Of a DNA stretch of 64,000 nt, positions 11,256 through 23,757 are shown in pieces; within the stretch, counting starts at the first letter, position 1, and every line of letters starts with the position of its first letter. Source of the DNA: Marsupella aquatica (taxonomy: Eukaryota; Marchantiophyta); NCBI GenBank assembly GCA_973895155.1, contig OZ316892.1:3782001-3846000 (forward strand). Reading direction: 5' to 3'. Both the position numbers and the translations under genes were made by a program. The notes under the pieces were generated by a model. The model saw only the letters and a program-made list of their open reading frames with translations. It was not told the origin of the DNA and ran no database searches.

Positions 11256-12909
11256 CGCCTTCACATTTATATATTGTAACTACACGTGGAGTCTGAGCAC
11301 TTACAGCAGTACTTCCCTTAGCCGAATACAGGAGACGATCGATCTGATTTTAACTATCACAATTGCCCGAGAGTAAACATGGCATTGATGAGGCGAAAAA
11401 TACTTCAGGTAGCTATAGATATGATCATCTATGTAATTAGTGCATGATCGATCTATCTTGCTATCCAAGCCATGTAAGATTTCTTATGACATCTACTAAT
11501 ACGTACATTGACCATATATGTTGCCTATTGCAGGGAGGAGGCAATGAGATCCCTTTGCATGATGCCAATCAACCATGCTGTCTAGTACGCCTTTTGAGAA
11601 TTTGTTTGTGTTAAATATTGCTCATGGGCAAGGTTTCAACGTTATAGTCAATCTGCGAAAATAGTGGTTTCACACACACTTTGCGCTTTGCCCTAGTTCT
11701 TTGATTAATTATCCATTGTCTTGGCTACAGGACCATTTTCCCTTGTACGTCAGTGGATATGATTGATTTATAATCTCTAAGATGAAATACATCACTACTT
11801 ATGTAGTGTAGGCTAGTTATCATTCTGCAATGGGTACATCAATTGTGACGTACTATTTGTGGTAGAAATTAGTGGTTTGATGAGAGTGATGATAGTGAGA
11901 TTGATTATTTACGTACATTGAGATTGGGTTTAGTCTTGCATATCTCTCATATATGTTGTGGTCAGATATGTGATCAGCTAGTATGAGCCCCCGTATGAGT
12001 CAGCATGAAGGGGATCACGGGAGGGGGAGTTAATTAGCTTATTCAAGTTAATTAGCTTAGTGTTGGTGTCGTGGCTGAGTTTGAAAGAGGGGATCAAGTT
12101 TGAACTGGCGCTTCATGAGAGTCTACAACTCGGCCCCATACTTTGTGGCACCTGATGTACGTGCCATTCTTGGGGAAATGGGACCCGAGAGGTTAGTCGA
12201 ACAGAAAGCAGATCGAAGTCATAGAGTGCTTACTACATGGTATGTGCAAGCACCCTAATTAACACCTGGCTCTATTAACCAATTCTTGATTGGATCCTGT
12301 TTATACAATGCGTTCGATTCACAATCGATTCAATTTAATTAATTATCTCTGGCATGAATTGGATTGCATCCCGTTTGGACATAGCTTCTCATCAACCACT
12401 TTAACATGCGCGCACCACGCGCGGCGAGGACAGGGTTTACTTTAAATTGGGCAAGTGTCCTACATGGGACTTTTAATTAGGCAGTATAAAGATTTTGCAC
12501 TCTCCAACTATAAATTAACCTACCATACATGGGGCATTTTTGTTTTCCCACACAAGAAATACACATTGGAAAATTGTTGTGCCCCTCGCATAATCTCAGG
12601 GAAAATGACCGAAGGAAAGTTCACAAATCCCACAACCCAGTGAGACAAATGTGCCTTGTGATATATGCTGGTATCTCCTTGCATTCAATCATCCTATTCC
12701 TTTACTGAATCATTTGTTGAAACGTCTTGTGTTCATCCGTTAAGTTAATGGTACAAAAGAAAAAGGGCCCATCAATTTCGAGTTCAGCGGTCATCCATAC
12801 AGAAGACTATGGTATGGCTGCACTTACCTAGATCAGACAATAAGGAATATTTATTCAGAAACTTATATTCAGCCTTGTCAGTGTTAATGATACATCTGGT
12901 GTGACCAAA
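11256..12909. repeat. Segmental duplication copy B
   Basis: Paralogous to 4885-7270, and in its first 300 bp to 58480-58760. It has no MITE at about 12530, giving the empty site for the insertion at 6542. No gene seen. Confidence 0.8.
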
Positions 12910-13221
12910 TCCAGATACTGAGTCTAAAAAATCTAATACTATCAGCAGGAACTCTTCACTTAGAAGAACACTAATTTAACAACGTAACTAACGCTCTCCT
13001 CTAATGCGCCTGGCCAACTGCATGTCCTTGGGCATGATGGTCACCCTCTTTGCGTGGATTGCACACAAATTGGTGTCCTCAAAGATACCAACGACATATG
13101 CCTCTGCTGCATCATGCAGGGCAAGAACAGCGTGGCTCTGGAAGCGAAGGTTCCGTCATGAACTCCTGAGCTTGTTAGAAATGAGCCTCACTCGAACTGA
13201 TGAGGGATGCAGGCATCAAGG

Positions 13222-13290
13222 GCCTGTAGCTCAGTGGTAGAGCACTACGATGTACACTGGAGGTCCTAGGTTCAATTCCTAGCCGGTACG
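13222..13290 (+). promoter_or_regulatory. tRNA-like A-box/B-box module in the 5' LTR
   Basis: A-box TAGCTCAGTGG at 13227-13237 and B-box GGTTCAATTCC at 13269-13279 are 31 bp apart, the spacing of a tRNA gene. The D-arm (GCTC/GAGC) and T-arm (CTAGG/CCTAG around TTCAATT) fold. The anticodon stem does not pair and the acceptor stem is imperfect. It is therefore tRNA-derived and probably a Pol III internal promoter, not a working tRNA gene. Confidence 0.8.
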
Positions 13291-13432
13291 CCGGTACATG
13301 CTGTTGACAATTCGAGCATGGTATCAAAGCCAAAGAACAGGCCAGGAGTTTCCCTTGTAGCAAGTGTGGCTCAAGGGAGGGTGTTGGAAATGAGCCTCAC
13401 TCGAACTGATGAGGGATGCAGGGGCATCAAAA

Positions 13433-13501
13433 GCCTGTAGCTCAGTGGTAGAGCACTACGATGTACACTGGAGGTCCTAGGTTCAATTCCTAGCCGGTCC
13501 A
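13433..13501 (+). promoter_or_regulatory. tRNA-like A-box/B-box module in the 3' LTR
   Basis: The same module as in the 5' LTR: A-box 13438-13448, B-box 13480-13490, identical between the boxes. It ends AGCCGGTCC where the 5' copy has AGCCGGTACG. Confidence 0.8.
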
Positions 13502-13614
13502 TGCATGCTGTTGACAATTCCAGCAGAGCTATCTCACGAACAAGTAGCTGGAAGGGAAGCTTGCGAATGAGAAGATCGGTACCCTTCTGGTATTTACGGA
13601 TCTCGCGGAGTGCC

Positions 13615-13796
13615 ACTGTTCCAGGCCTGTATCTACGAGGCCTCTTCACTCCTGACCTGGTTGTAGTTGAGTTGGAGGCATTCATGCACAGGGCCTTGGT
13701 GGCCCACTGTTCCAGGCCTGTATCTACGAGGCCTCTTCACTCCTGACCTGGTTGTAGTTGAGTTGGAGGCATTCATGCATAGGGCCTTGGTGGCAA
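13615..13796. repeat. 91-bp tandem duplication inside the H3 pseudogene
   Basis: The unit from CACTGTTCCAGGCCTG to GGGCCTTGGTGGC occurs twice with one base difference in the main body (ATGCACAGG versus ATGCATAGG). Its length is not a multiple of three, so it breaks the H3 frame. Confidence 0.92.
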
Positions 13797-13859
13797 GCTG
13801 TTTGCAAGGCCCCTTTCCCCCCTGTGGACTTACGAGCAGTCTGCTTGGTACGAGCCATA

Positions 13860-16412
13860 CGTACTTGCTCCTAGCTCTCTTCCAGATAGGGAGAGCAAGA
13901 ATGAATATATATACACCCGAGAATCGAGTATCTGCAAGGTTACACACTACAACAAGCTTGGATGCCAGTGACTAAGTACTCAGAAGGGACCCAAGTACTA
14001 GCCTCAGAAGGATTCCTAGGTGCAGTTTGAGATGATGAGCAAGACTCGGTAGCTGATTGTCATAACTAGGCGTGAACCAAGCACTCCCCAGTATTATGAC
14101 ATATATTGTTCTTGTTGTTCATGGTCAGTCCAGAATAATTTGTTTGCTCCACTAGCTTGCACATGGATCGATGGAGACGAAATGGATGGCTAGTTAGCTA
14201 GTAGACAAGTAACAAGACTAGTTGCAGCAGAGGTTACCATAGCTAGCTGCAACTGACTATCGATGGGAACCTTGTCTAGCTAGTTGGAGAGGACGGGTGA
14301 CCTGCAGCATTGCTAATAGTGTTCCCGATTCTGTCCTTGTAGTCAAAGTACAAGAGTCCTAACCTGGACAAATGAAAATTGGAATCATCTATGTCCAGGC
14401 TTCTATTTGGGACAGGCAGATTGAAGAAACTGTATATTATTACTCTGTCTAGAGTCCTGACTAGCCCAGGAACAATTCGATCAATGCTGGTCACCCACCC
14501 TTCTTCTCCAACTCGTCAATTGAAAGCTCCCATCCTTCGTCAGTTGCAACTAGGTAGTTCTCATATAAATGCGGACCAAATTAGCGGGGTACGTACCGTT
14601 GTTAGTCAATTAATTTTTTTCCTGTTGTTGGTTGTTTAATATTTGCGTCAATTACCTGATCCAGGGAAAAAGGTCGATGCACTTGCTTTTTGATCGTTGA
14701 TCACTTCTGATCGGTTCCCCTCTTCAACTTGCTTTCCCTGGGCCCTCACTCTTACTATATTAAGTGAACCCCCTTGAGAACAGACACCCCCCATGTACCC
14801 CTTCTTAATATTTTTGTTCACAAAAAAAATCTCCTTGTTAATGTAAAAATATTAACTTTTCTATTAAATTTTATCCTTTTGTAAATTATAATAGAGTTTT
14901 TCAAGGAATTGAAAACACCCTTGAATTTTTAAAATTGCAAATATCATACTGAAATAGATGAGACTGCATAGGGGACTTGTATGGCTGTTACGCCCAATGT
15001 TCAGGATACATATTTTATATAGATGAACAAAATTAATACACTACAAGAATAGTTCTTCCTATAGTATACAAACAGACATGCACTCTCCTCTTAGTGTTTG
15101 CAACAGTGCTTCTAAACTTCTGGTTTCATGAGTACTATATGTATAATCGAGGGATAATACTCCAAAGTCTGAACCAACTATAACAAGCATTGGTTGAGCA
15201 CCCGATACCCCCCTACACACGCAAACACATCTAGCCTCATACCTGGCTGTTTGATTCAAGAGAATTCAAAAGTAATCTTGTCCGTCCATGTGGGGTTGAT
15301 CCATGAATCCCCATCAATCCCAGATTCCCAACATTTACTCAACTCCCGACTTAACTCCTAAACATGTGGGTAAACATGTCTACCCAAAACCATTTGTCCC
15401 ACCATAAAGGGTCCCACAAAACTAAACTTGCCTTAAGACAACAAATAATTAAATGTCTGATTTACTATATGAACACGTGTGCAAATGAGGTGATGACTGT
15501 ATGTGTCCCAACCATATAGTGACGCGTGTACTTGGCATTTTGGGTACCCTTGCGTAAGAATAATGTGACATGTATTTGATAAGAGCCTTATTACTAATAT
15601 TGTGATGAATGTATATAAAGGGATGTTGCCTACTTTAAAAATTATTATTAAAATTTGTTTGTATTACATTAAAAATACCCTTGCGTTGTTTGCACGTCCT
15701 CCCTGTATTAGTAATGCTGAGGGCCCAGGGCTTGCTTTACAACATTGTCTTTTACAAAAGTGTTCCGTGCAAAGTTCTTTACACCAAACTTTTATGTAAA
15801 TGGATGTCATGGGCAACCAATGTAGCAAATGTGTTGTCAATTTCACAAGACTATCTAACGTAAGCAAAAGCTTTCAAAGGTTACTGCATTAGTATGTGGA
15901 AGTCTTCATGGGTCCCTCATTCTCTTAATTGTGTGGAGTTGGATGATTTTGAACATGCCCAATGTTTGTGATGAGCCTTGAGTGTTTTCTAACTCCAAAG
16001 TTGGGTCCCTCTAAGGTTGCTACCGGATTGACCATCAAAATTTTGACTAAGATTGAGCTGAATGTCTTTTTTTATAAATAATATAAGTTTTTCATTCCTC
16101 AATATGATGGCCTTATGTCCAATTTGGCATGTTATGTTTGGTTTAGTCCACTTAACTCTTGTACCTTGCAACCCAAGGAAGTACAAAATGTAACTTTGAA
16201 AGAACATTAAACATGTTTTTATATGATTTTTTTTGGTCATAACCAAATGTCAAAATGGTTTTTTAGATACAAGGGTCTTCAACCAAACTAGCCAGCTTTT
16301 AAGGATTTATATTACATACTTTCTAATTAGCTTTTAATAAAATTAACAACAAGTTTATGATCTTTTAAAATAACTTTTTAGTATCAGTACTGTCCCCCCA
16401 AATTGAGCTAAA
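13860..16412. other. Gene-free stretch with repeat fragments
   Basis: Contains an inverted pair AGTTGGAGAGGACGGGTGACC-type (14283-14303) and its partner (14489-14513), enclosing about 185 bp. A piece of the F-box upstream region lies in opposite orientation (about 14655-14735; compare 57790-57860). A repeat at 16165-16305 is shared with 7265-7400. 14780-14960 is very AT-rich. No coding frame recognised. Confidence 0.55.
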
Positions 16413-16445
16413 TTACTAAGATCAACCAATTCGTTAAAACTGGAA
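16413..16445 (+). repeat. Left terminal inverted repeat of the large element
   Basis: TTACTAAG then ATCAACCAATTCGTTAAAAC and TGGAA, mirrored at 49956-49988. TTCCAAAA-rich subterminal sequence follows on both sides, including GTCAAGAAATTCCAAAAA in the same orientation at 16489 and 49852. Confidence 0.6.
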
Positions 16446-16865
16446 TTTGAATTCTCCAAAACTTGTAATGAATATTCCAAAAATAATGTCAAGAAATTCC
16501 AAAAAATGTTATTTAAATTTCCAAAATTGATTTAACAAAATTCCAAACATGTTATCAAATTTGATAGATGTGCTTGTGATTCTTCAAAAATTCAGCCATG
16601 TTGGGATGTAGGTACAAGTTTAATTTATTATTTACTATCTTAGTAAAAAACCATCAGTGCGACTACTATATTCAAAACATCATTCAAATGAACAAGTATT
16701 CTTGCGTAGTTGTGTTTGAAAATCAAATACATAGTGCTACTATTCACTACATGATCAAAATGAGGGTCAAAATAGATCATTCAAGGGAATCACAAAGTTT
16801 AAAATTTTAAAGAAACCAAATATTTATATATAATTGAGTTGCACATTGAACTTTGTCTACTCTAT

Positions 16866-17118
16866 CTAATGGCGCTCGGCCAAGATTGAAGAAAATTGAA
16901 CTAAAGGACACTCTGAACAATGCTTATTTGAGCATGTTCCTAATTTTCCCTGCCTATCTACTTCTCTATCACGATTAAAACCATCTCGAGTGTGCAAGTT
17001 TTTAAATTTTGAAGAAAGATCTCGTGTCATTTGAACCAACGACAAAAACCGTATGGGATCATAAGCATGATCAGTATGCCAACCGCGCATTCCAAGATGT
17101 TTTCCAATCTTGCAAACC
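16866..17118 (-). pseudogene. 3' part of the FCP1-like phosphatase frame, cut off by the CACTA insertion
   Basis: Reading leftward from the insertion point, this stretch continues the frame that breaks off at 34118 on the far side of the CACTA element. With one copy of the 3-bp target duplication removed, the codons run on without shift as MSYEEV-CKIGKHLGMRGWHT. It ends in a Cys/His-containing tail (CSNKHCSECP) and a stop at 16866-16868. No domain is recognised in the tail. The other half is at 34118-35267. Confidence 0.8.
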
Positions 17119-17148
17119 CACTAGTAGAAACCGGGGTAATTTAGACCA

Positions 17149-17420
17149 TACCTTATAGGACTAAGCCCACTAAGTCCTTCTTCCATACTTTAAATGACTC
17201 GCATCCATTGCCAAGGTTTTGTTAAAGACTATAAAAGACTTTGAGTGTTTTCCGGTTTAGTTAAAGACTATGAAAAGTAACCTTGCTACTTTGTGAAGGG
17301 TGAACACTCTAGGACATCATGGGTTTTGTTCTTGGAATCACTCTAAAGGTCCACACAAAGACTAGTATAATACAAAGTCTTACAAGGGTTCATGATAAGA
17401 GTATACTTAAGAAGGACCGG
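17149..17420. repeat. Left subterminal repeat region of CACTA
   Basis: Scattered GGACT, AAGACT and AATGACTCG motifs in both orientations, for example TTAAAGACTATAAAAGACTT near 17222. In CACTA elements such motifs are the binding sites of the TnpA-type protein. Confidence 0.65.
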
Positions 17421-20400
17421 CGACATGCTACTTTTTGGCCTAAGTGCTTAAGGACATGCCTTGTATATATCACCAACCTTAACTAACATTGCACCGTAAA
17501 TATCCATGTAACGGGTACTTTTCATAACTTAGGGTACAACTGTACTGGAGGGCTTAGGGTGGTTTCTAACCGGAACCGGAACTAATGCATCACTATAACC
17601 CTAGCTAGGTACAACTCCCACACCATGATATATTCCGCATTGCCAACTAGTGTCATTTTAATAGGGTCATGGCCACTAATTGGCACAATGAACAGTCTAG
17701 CCCATGATTGATTTTAGTCTAAATGATGGTGCCTTTTGATCCAAGATTAATTCCACAAGGGGGGGGGGAGGGTTAGGGTGGGGCACAACTAATTAAGTGG
17801 CCATGACTTTGTCACCAAAGGATTTTATTTAAAGTTATCCTTAACTCGTGTTAGTTTTGTGTCTTTTGTTGCCTAACACTCTGGCGCGGACGTACTTATT
17901 ATGCTCAACGGGTCACCTCAACGGAAACGAGCTTACATGACTGCTTGCACTAAGTCTTGGGTTAGGGTGACTGTGCTTTGGTCATCATAGCAAATTAGGA
18001 ATATTGCATTTTAGGACTGGATTTAATGTTGGGCAACCTTAATCCTGATTATGGCACAATAGAATGCCACTATGTGCCGACCATGTATGTGCAAATATGA
18101 CCATTCATTGCCTTCTTAGGGTAATTTGCCAGGCCATTTTTGCCTTGTTGGAGTCCACTAGTGTTTACAGAACATATGCTTCTGTGCTCAACGGCTCACC
18201 CCAACGGTTAGGGTTTTTCATTGACAATGAGCTTTCTCGATCAGTCCAAGCGTCATGCTGCTCTAAGTGTATACACTCTTGCCATCCCGAGCACCTCACG
18301 CGAGTTGTGAGCAGTTGCATCCTCCTGTTGTAAGTGCATTGATCTGCCAAGCGTTCAAATGCAAAGCTGCTAGCGTCTACTCCCTGTGCTGGTTGAATGT
18401 GTAGCGCTGTCTTGTGACGATTGAAGATTGCCCCTTACCTTTTACCGCCATCGCTGAATGCAGGATTGACCCGAATATAGCACCTGTGCAGAGGCATTGG
18501 GTGAACATAGTGAATGCCGTTTGTGTCTTGTGCAAGGTTGTGGGCCTAACGTTCGTGAGTCGTGAGCTGTAGACTACATGCGACTCCAAAGGAGGCATTG
18601 GGGAGGACACGGTGAAGCAACAAGGAGCGGCGCGGGAGCTTAGAGTGGGCCAACGCTAGCTGAATCCAATCCAGGAGATGTTGCGCTAAGGTGAGACTCT
18701 GAGTTTAGGGTTGCTTCAGTGTCCACGTAGGTTTTCTGTTTGCGTCGGCAGCTAGAAGGTAAGCTCGGGGGCTTTACAAAGGGTTAGTGTTGCAGACTTT
18801 CCCTCCTGGACGTTGCGTGTCTTCATTTGCAACTTGTTTGTGGACCTGTGATCCTGAGACTGTCAAAATTGTTGTGGCTGCACCGACAACTTGACGACGC
18901 ATTTTGTGGATGCACCGTTAGTAATCGCGACTATAGCTCTCCAATGATTGCACTTACCATTTTTGACCACCTTGCATGATGTCCATCCGTGGGCTGGACC
19001 CTAGGGAGTAGATTTTGGTACATTTCGGTAGATTTTGTCTATGCCCCCGGTCCTCATTTTGTGCAATGTCCGCCTGGCACTTGGTTCTTGATCCCTACAT
19101 TGTCGTCTGCCGCTCGGCTGCTTGCAGAAGGGATCGAACAGATTGGAGGTCACTGTGGACTGACATTCAGGCCTGGGTCAAGCAAGGAGGTTAGAGTTGA
19201 AGTCGCCTATGCTTGGCCTTCTCTATTTTCTCTGCTTGCCACTGCCTCTATTGTTGCTTACCATTTGCAGCTGGTGAAGCTGCATGCGGGTTGCATCTAT
19301 TCTACGGGCGCGCTACGGGTATTTTATGGATTGTGGACTTTATGTGGTGCGAGAATCGGTAACAACATGAACCGGACTTTTTTTACAGTCTTGGAATGTG
19401 CGTGAGCTATGAAGGTTGCGCTTCAGAGCTGATATTCCTGTCGCCGCCTACTCCCATTGTTGTGTGTTCGTAACGTTGTGCATCGTAACGTTGGAACTCG
19501 GAGCTGAGCTGCGCACTGTCAACCATCAAGCGCTGTTGCGCGTTGTCAACCAAGAGGAGATGCCGCATCCCACATTGAGTTGAACATTCAGCTAGGGACC
19601 TGAGCTGCGCACTTTCAACCATCGAGCAACGACCAAGCTTGGCAGCGCTCTAGGATTTATCGGCCACATTGACAAAGCGGAAGACAGAGGTGAGTGTTTG
19701 TGCACCATTAGAGTAACCGCGAGTACTCTATTACATGCCTTGTTGTTCTCTATTACATGCCTTGTTCTCCCGTCCACTGTTTCCTGCGATTTTCTTTCTT
19801 CCAGAAGATAATGGTGATTTCTTCTTCAATCAAACAAAACCCCACCCAACCACCACCCAAGAACGTGGGGTGTGCGCTACTTAATCCTCCTCAAACTGGC
19901 CCATTGTTCATTGAAACCCCATATATTACCCCCCGGCACCAAGGGACCAGTCCCAACCTGTCTTCCGCTTGCCACCCTCTTCACTCTCTCGCACATCTAT
20001 CTCCCGATATTTCACGCGTAGCCGAGCCCACCGAAAGCTCTCTCCCTACAATCCCTCCCAAATCAACTTTCTCGTTTCCTGCTGCTGCTGATGTATGTTT
20101 GTTCTCCCCTATTTTTGGTTACTGAATTTGGTCTCTCCACACTTCTTGCTTGACATTACTGTTTTGCTCCTCCCTGGATCCAAACATGCCTTGTGCCCCG
20201 TGCTCCGACTTGCATCCTTTTCTTTACTAAGGGGGGGACCATAGCCTCCAGCCATACCTTGGATGTCGGGCCTGGTCAAGACGGTGGTCGGTAGCTCGTT
20301 TTTGCTTTTTTCTCTTTTGTTTCCCAAGCTTCTGGGCAAGGGCATTACCATTCTGGATTCTCCGCGAGGCGCCACTAGCTTTTTTTCTCGGTTGCCTGTG

Positions 20401-23077
20401 TGCCTGCCTTCTTAGTTTTGTTTTTTCCTCAAGTGACCGGGCCATCGCTGTATGCAGATTTTTCTTGTTGTATTCATATACAGTATTTTATTGTTCTATC
20501 TAGGCTATGGCAAGCCAACAAACTGTTGACAACCAACATGGAATAACAACTATGCAGTGCAATGGCAGAGGACACTGTCCAATACAGGAATGACATGGTT
20601 ATGTTTTCAATTCCCTGCTTGGATGAGGCGTGGTGTTGCTTGTAATCATGTATTTCTTCACACTAGAAAAGCAGTTTGTCAGATGAGGTTGTCGGGATTG
20701 TCTGTGGGTCAGTCATCTTACGGACACCTAGCAACGTCAAATGAATGGCGGAAACGGGCCATGTTGTCATTTTGAAATTTGTCTTTCCTTTTGCCATGCT
20801 ACCCAATCATTTTGTTAGTCCATGAGTCATAGATTCATAGATTCTATGTTTTGTGCTTTGTCTAGAATGCTATGGCGCCCATGCTACAATTTGTGGTTTT
20901 TGTCTAAGCACAAATCCTCTCTGTGCCTGGTCTCTGTGTCCCGTCATTTGGATTGATTGTGCATACGTTTCCTCTTCTCCCAGTCCTTGTCATCCACCAG
21001 CCAAAGCACATTGGATTGTTTTCAAAGGAGGGCTGTGTAGTTTGGAGGGTTTGATCTATGCAGCGGATTTGAGCAGATTGGCGGTTGTTAGTTTCTTCTT
21101 GTAAAACCTGTCTGTCTTTTCTGCTTTTGGCCATGCTCCTTCACTTCTTGCTGCAAGCTCAATGTGCTTCAGCTATGGCAATATTCACTTACCCTATCCC
21201 AACGGCACTACCGTGAGCTGTAGGACAGCCAACAGAAGCAGATTGTATCGATTGCATGTAAGTCAGGGTATTTTATGTATTGCGGAACAACTGTCCAAGT
21301 ATGCTGCAATGGTCGGTCTTGCGCAGCTGAATGAGCCAATTTCATTTTCCCTGTGCACTTCTATTTCTCAGAGAATTCCCTGGTCATGCTCATTTCCCCC
21401 AGAGTTAGAAAACAAAGAAGAAGAGCTGACTAATTGTAATTCCAATCCATATCCTGATCGGTCAAGGATTGTTCACTACATTGGCCTTGTCATTGGCCGA
21501 GGTCACCAAATTTTGCTTGTTTTCATTCCTGTGGAGCACTGCTGTGATGGATTTGTCGTAGCATTCTGCAAACTCTCACGGTTTGCTTATGGCCATTATT
21601 TGCAATTTGCTGCTACTAATATGTCTTCTTCTGAGCAGCATACACCAGAAGTAAGCAATAGTGGAGGTTTAACTGCACATCAACACATCTAGTGAACTAC
21701 CTCTCTGCTGCTCACTGGAGGGTGAGACTTTCACTCTTTCTGGATATTGTAGTTTGTAAGCAAGTTGATTAGGAGTGTTTCATGCTATGTTTACACTGTG
21801 ACCCCTAGCTGGAACCAATGGAATGACACAGTGAGTGGGAACTGATAATTTAAGGTTGGTTGTTGTTGGTGAGGCAAGTACAGCTCCTGCTCACCTTGCT
21901 GATCGAAGGTGCTTATCAGAGGACGTGAACACACGACATCTCCACAAAAGCAACACTTATGGTGAGGACCCGCAACGCTGAACATGTGCGGCTTGCACGC
22001 AAGGCAGAGATGTTGCGCCTTGAGTATGTTAGACTTGGGATCCTTCCAGCCCAGTCTGCATGGTACTTTGAGTACCCAGTTGTTGCCAGGAACAACTACA
22101 GCCGGCCTGTACCTGCTTCTCCACCCTTCCCAACATCCTTGGTATTTCTGTCTCTTGTACATGACCCGCCACAAATTAGGGCCCAAGGGTGTGTGCACAG
22201 TTGCCAATATGACTGTCCTGCCTGTAGGGCTTCTGGCCTAGAGTTGGATGACCGTTCTCTTGGATGTCGGTTTTTTCACAGAGCACAATGTATCATCTGG
22301 AACCACTCGCCATCCTGCAGTGTGCCTGGCGATGTCACTTGTCCTGCCCTCCCAGACCCCACCACCGGTCACTTTGGTGTCTACACATGTTTGGATCACA
22401 CGCTCTAGAGGACCACTTGTCACACCGCATGCACAAACCAGAGACCATTGACCTATAACTTAACACTTTGACTTGAACAGAGAGGATATTTACTTAAGAT
22501 TTTGAATTATGACCAATTTTGGGTCTAGGGTTTAGGGTCAACAGTACATAACTTATCCTATTATGGCTGCACTAAGTACAATATGCTAATTTAAGAGGCT
22601 AGCAAGCTCACTTAAAAGTCTCCTTTCAAAGACTGGAATTAATGGGCCATGTGATAACCTGGAAAAAGTGATTTATGCCTAACTTATTTGTCTCATTCAC
22701 TATCATAGCCTATTTAGGATGTATAAATTACAACCCTGATCACACTGCTTGATACCAATCCTGTTCAAAAAATGCCTGTTTTACATGTCACGACTGTTAT
22801 ATGTGATTCAAATGCATTAAATCTTGTTGCAGATCTCCTTTGGTGAATCATAGCCACAAAATTGAGGTGTAGGTGGAGCTATTGTACGAGGGGATCAGTT
22901 TTTAGTGTGGGCTCAACAAACCAAAAAGTATGTCTACTCTGCACATGTGTGTGAACATTTCATTGTAGTAGCAATTGCCACTCTAGTCTATATGCTACAC
23001 TGTACTTTTTGTACACTACACTAAATTGTATTGTCTGTGCACTCTGCTAAATTGTACTATCTGTCTCATGCGTAGGC
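17421..23077. other. Left part of CACTA without recognisable gene
   Basis: Open frames of 138 codons (18989), 122 (19757), 176 (21162) and 149 (21959) occur but match no family I know, and competing frames exist on the other strand at 21791-22207. The last two could be exons of the cargo gene because they lead into the PHD part. A short direct repeat GAGCTGCGCACT with TCAACCATC occurs at about 19505 and 19604, and a G-run at 17760. Confidence 0.5.
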
Positions 23078-23757
23078 ATGGCACACCCTAAAATCCGAGC
23101 CAAGAAGCGGGGGACAGAGGTGAGCAACACAGGTGTAGTTGGGCCAGATGGTAGTAACTTCTCCGCAAGTCAGATTTTCCAGAAGGCAGCTCATTGATGT
23201 GCCATTTGTGACGATGGTGGTGGCTTAGCCATATGTGAGGGCCCTTGCATGAGGCATTTCCACCTCAACCCGGAGTCTGACCTTGCTGCAGAAAACAATG
23301 TCCAGGGGTGGGCCTCCCGTCAGCACACCAGGGAGGCTGGATGTGCACTGATTGTTTGGAGAAGCAGGCTAAGTGTGCACAGTGTGGGAAGTTGGGGTCT
23401 TATGAGGGCTCTGTTGATGCTCCACCACTTGTTAGGAAATGCCCTGACAGATATTGTGTGAGGTTCTTTTGTTTTTCATGTTTGCCCGATCTTGCCACAG
23501 CTTGCCCACTTCATAAGTGCAAGGCATGTGGTCAGCACGATGAAGATTTCTGGGTGGACATAGTCCACTGTGTTAGGTGTCCCACCATGTGGCACTTTCA
23601 TTGTTTGAAGGAGCGTCAAGCAGAAGGCTATGCTTGTGACAGACACATCTATGATCACTCAGCACATGGTGTTGATCGATGGATCTTCTATTGTCATCGC
23701 CATGCCATAGATCCTACTTTGCACACTCCCATGAGAGATCACATTTCTTGGCTTTGA
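23078..23757 (+). pseudogene. EDM2-like PHD-finger protein fragment, CACTA cargo
   Basis: From ATG at 23078 the frame gives a basic start (MAHPKIRAKKRG), an in-frame TGA at about 23195-23197, then CAICDDGGGLAICEGPCMRHFH. A frame change near 23330 leads into WMCTDCLEKQAKCAQCGKLG, later HKCKACGQ and HCVRCPTMWHFHCL. The order and spacing match the PHD/zinc-finger module of EDM2-type plant proteins, chromatin factors that act on heterochromatin, including transposons within introns. The stop and the shift may mean decay or unrecognised introns. It lies inside the CACTA element, upstream of the BRCT part and in the same orientation. The family call is from motif memory, not a search. Confidence 0.7.

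Larger units (their letters stand above)
13173..13525 (+). mobile_element. TRIM (terminal-repeat retrotransposon in miniature) with tRNA-like LTRs
   Basis: Two LTRs, 13173-13318 (146 bp) and 13382-13525 (144 bp), start with TGTTRGAAATGAGCC and end with CA. Only 63 bp lie between. They start with the primer-binding site TGGTATCAAAGCC (13319-13331), complementary to initiator Met-tRNA with one mismatch to the usual TGGTATCAGAGCC, and end in a purine tract AAGGGAGGG. A 5-bp target duplication GAGCT flanks it (13168-13172, 13526-13530), inside the H3 pseudogene. It has no coding capacity, so it depends on enzymes from another element. Each LTR carries a tRNA-like segment, described separately. 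Confidence 0.95.
12988..13858 (-). pseudogene. Histone H3 pseudogene, split by a TRIM retroelement
   Basis: Reading from ATG at 13858 gives the H3 tail start [14 protein letters not shown], then [30 protein letters not shown] and [16 protein letters not shown]. After the insertion it continues with QEFMTE, then [23 protein letters not shown] and stop TAG at 12988-12990. Lesions are an extra base in the G-run after STGG, a 91-bp tandem duplication (13615-13796), the 353-bp TRIM (13173-13525), and one extra base after FMTE. Without these the length would be close to the usual 136 residues. The tail is divergent ([17 protein letters not shown] in place of ARKSAPTTG), so the parent was a variant H3, not a canonical replication-type one. 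No intron is seen. Confidence 0.92.

Noticed and set aside
13222-13501. Two functional tRNA genes
   Set aside because: A- and B-boxes are good, but the anticodon stem does not pair, the acceptor stem is poor, and both lie at the same place inside the LTRs of a TRIM.
18989-19405. 138-codon open frame in the left CACTA part
   Set aside because: No recognisable motifs, and composition does not differ from other frames nearby.
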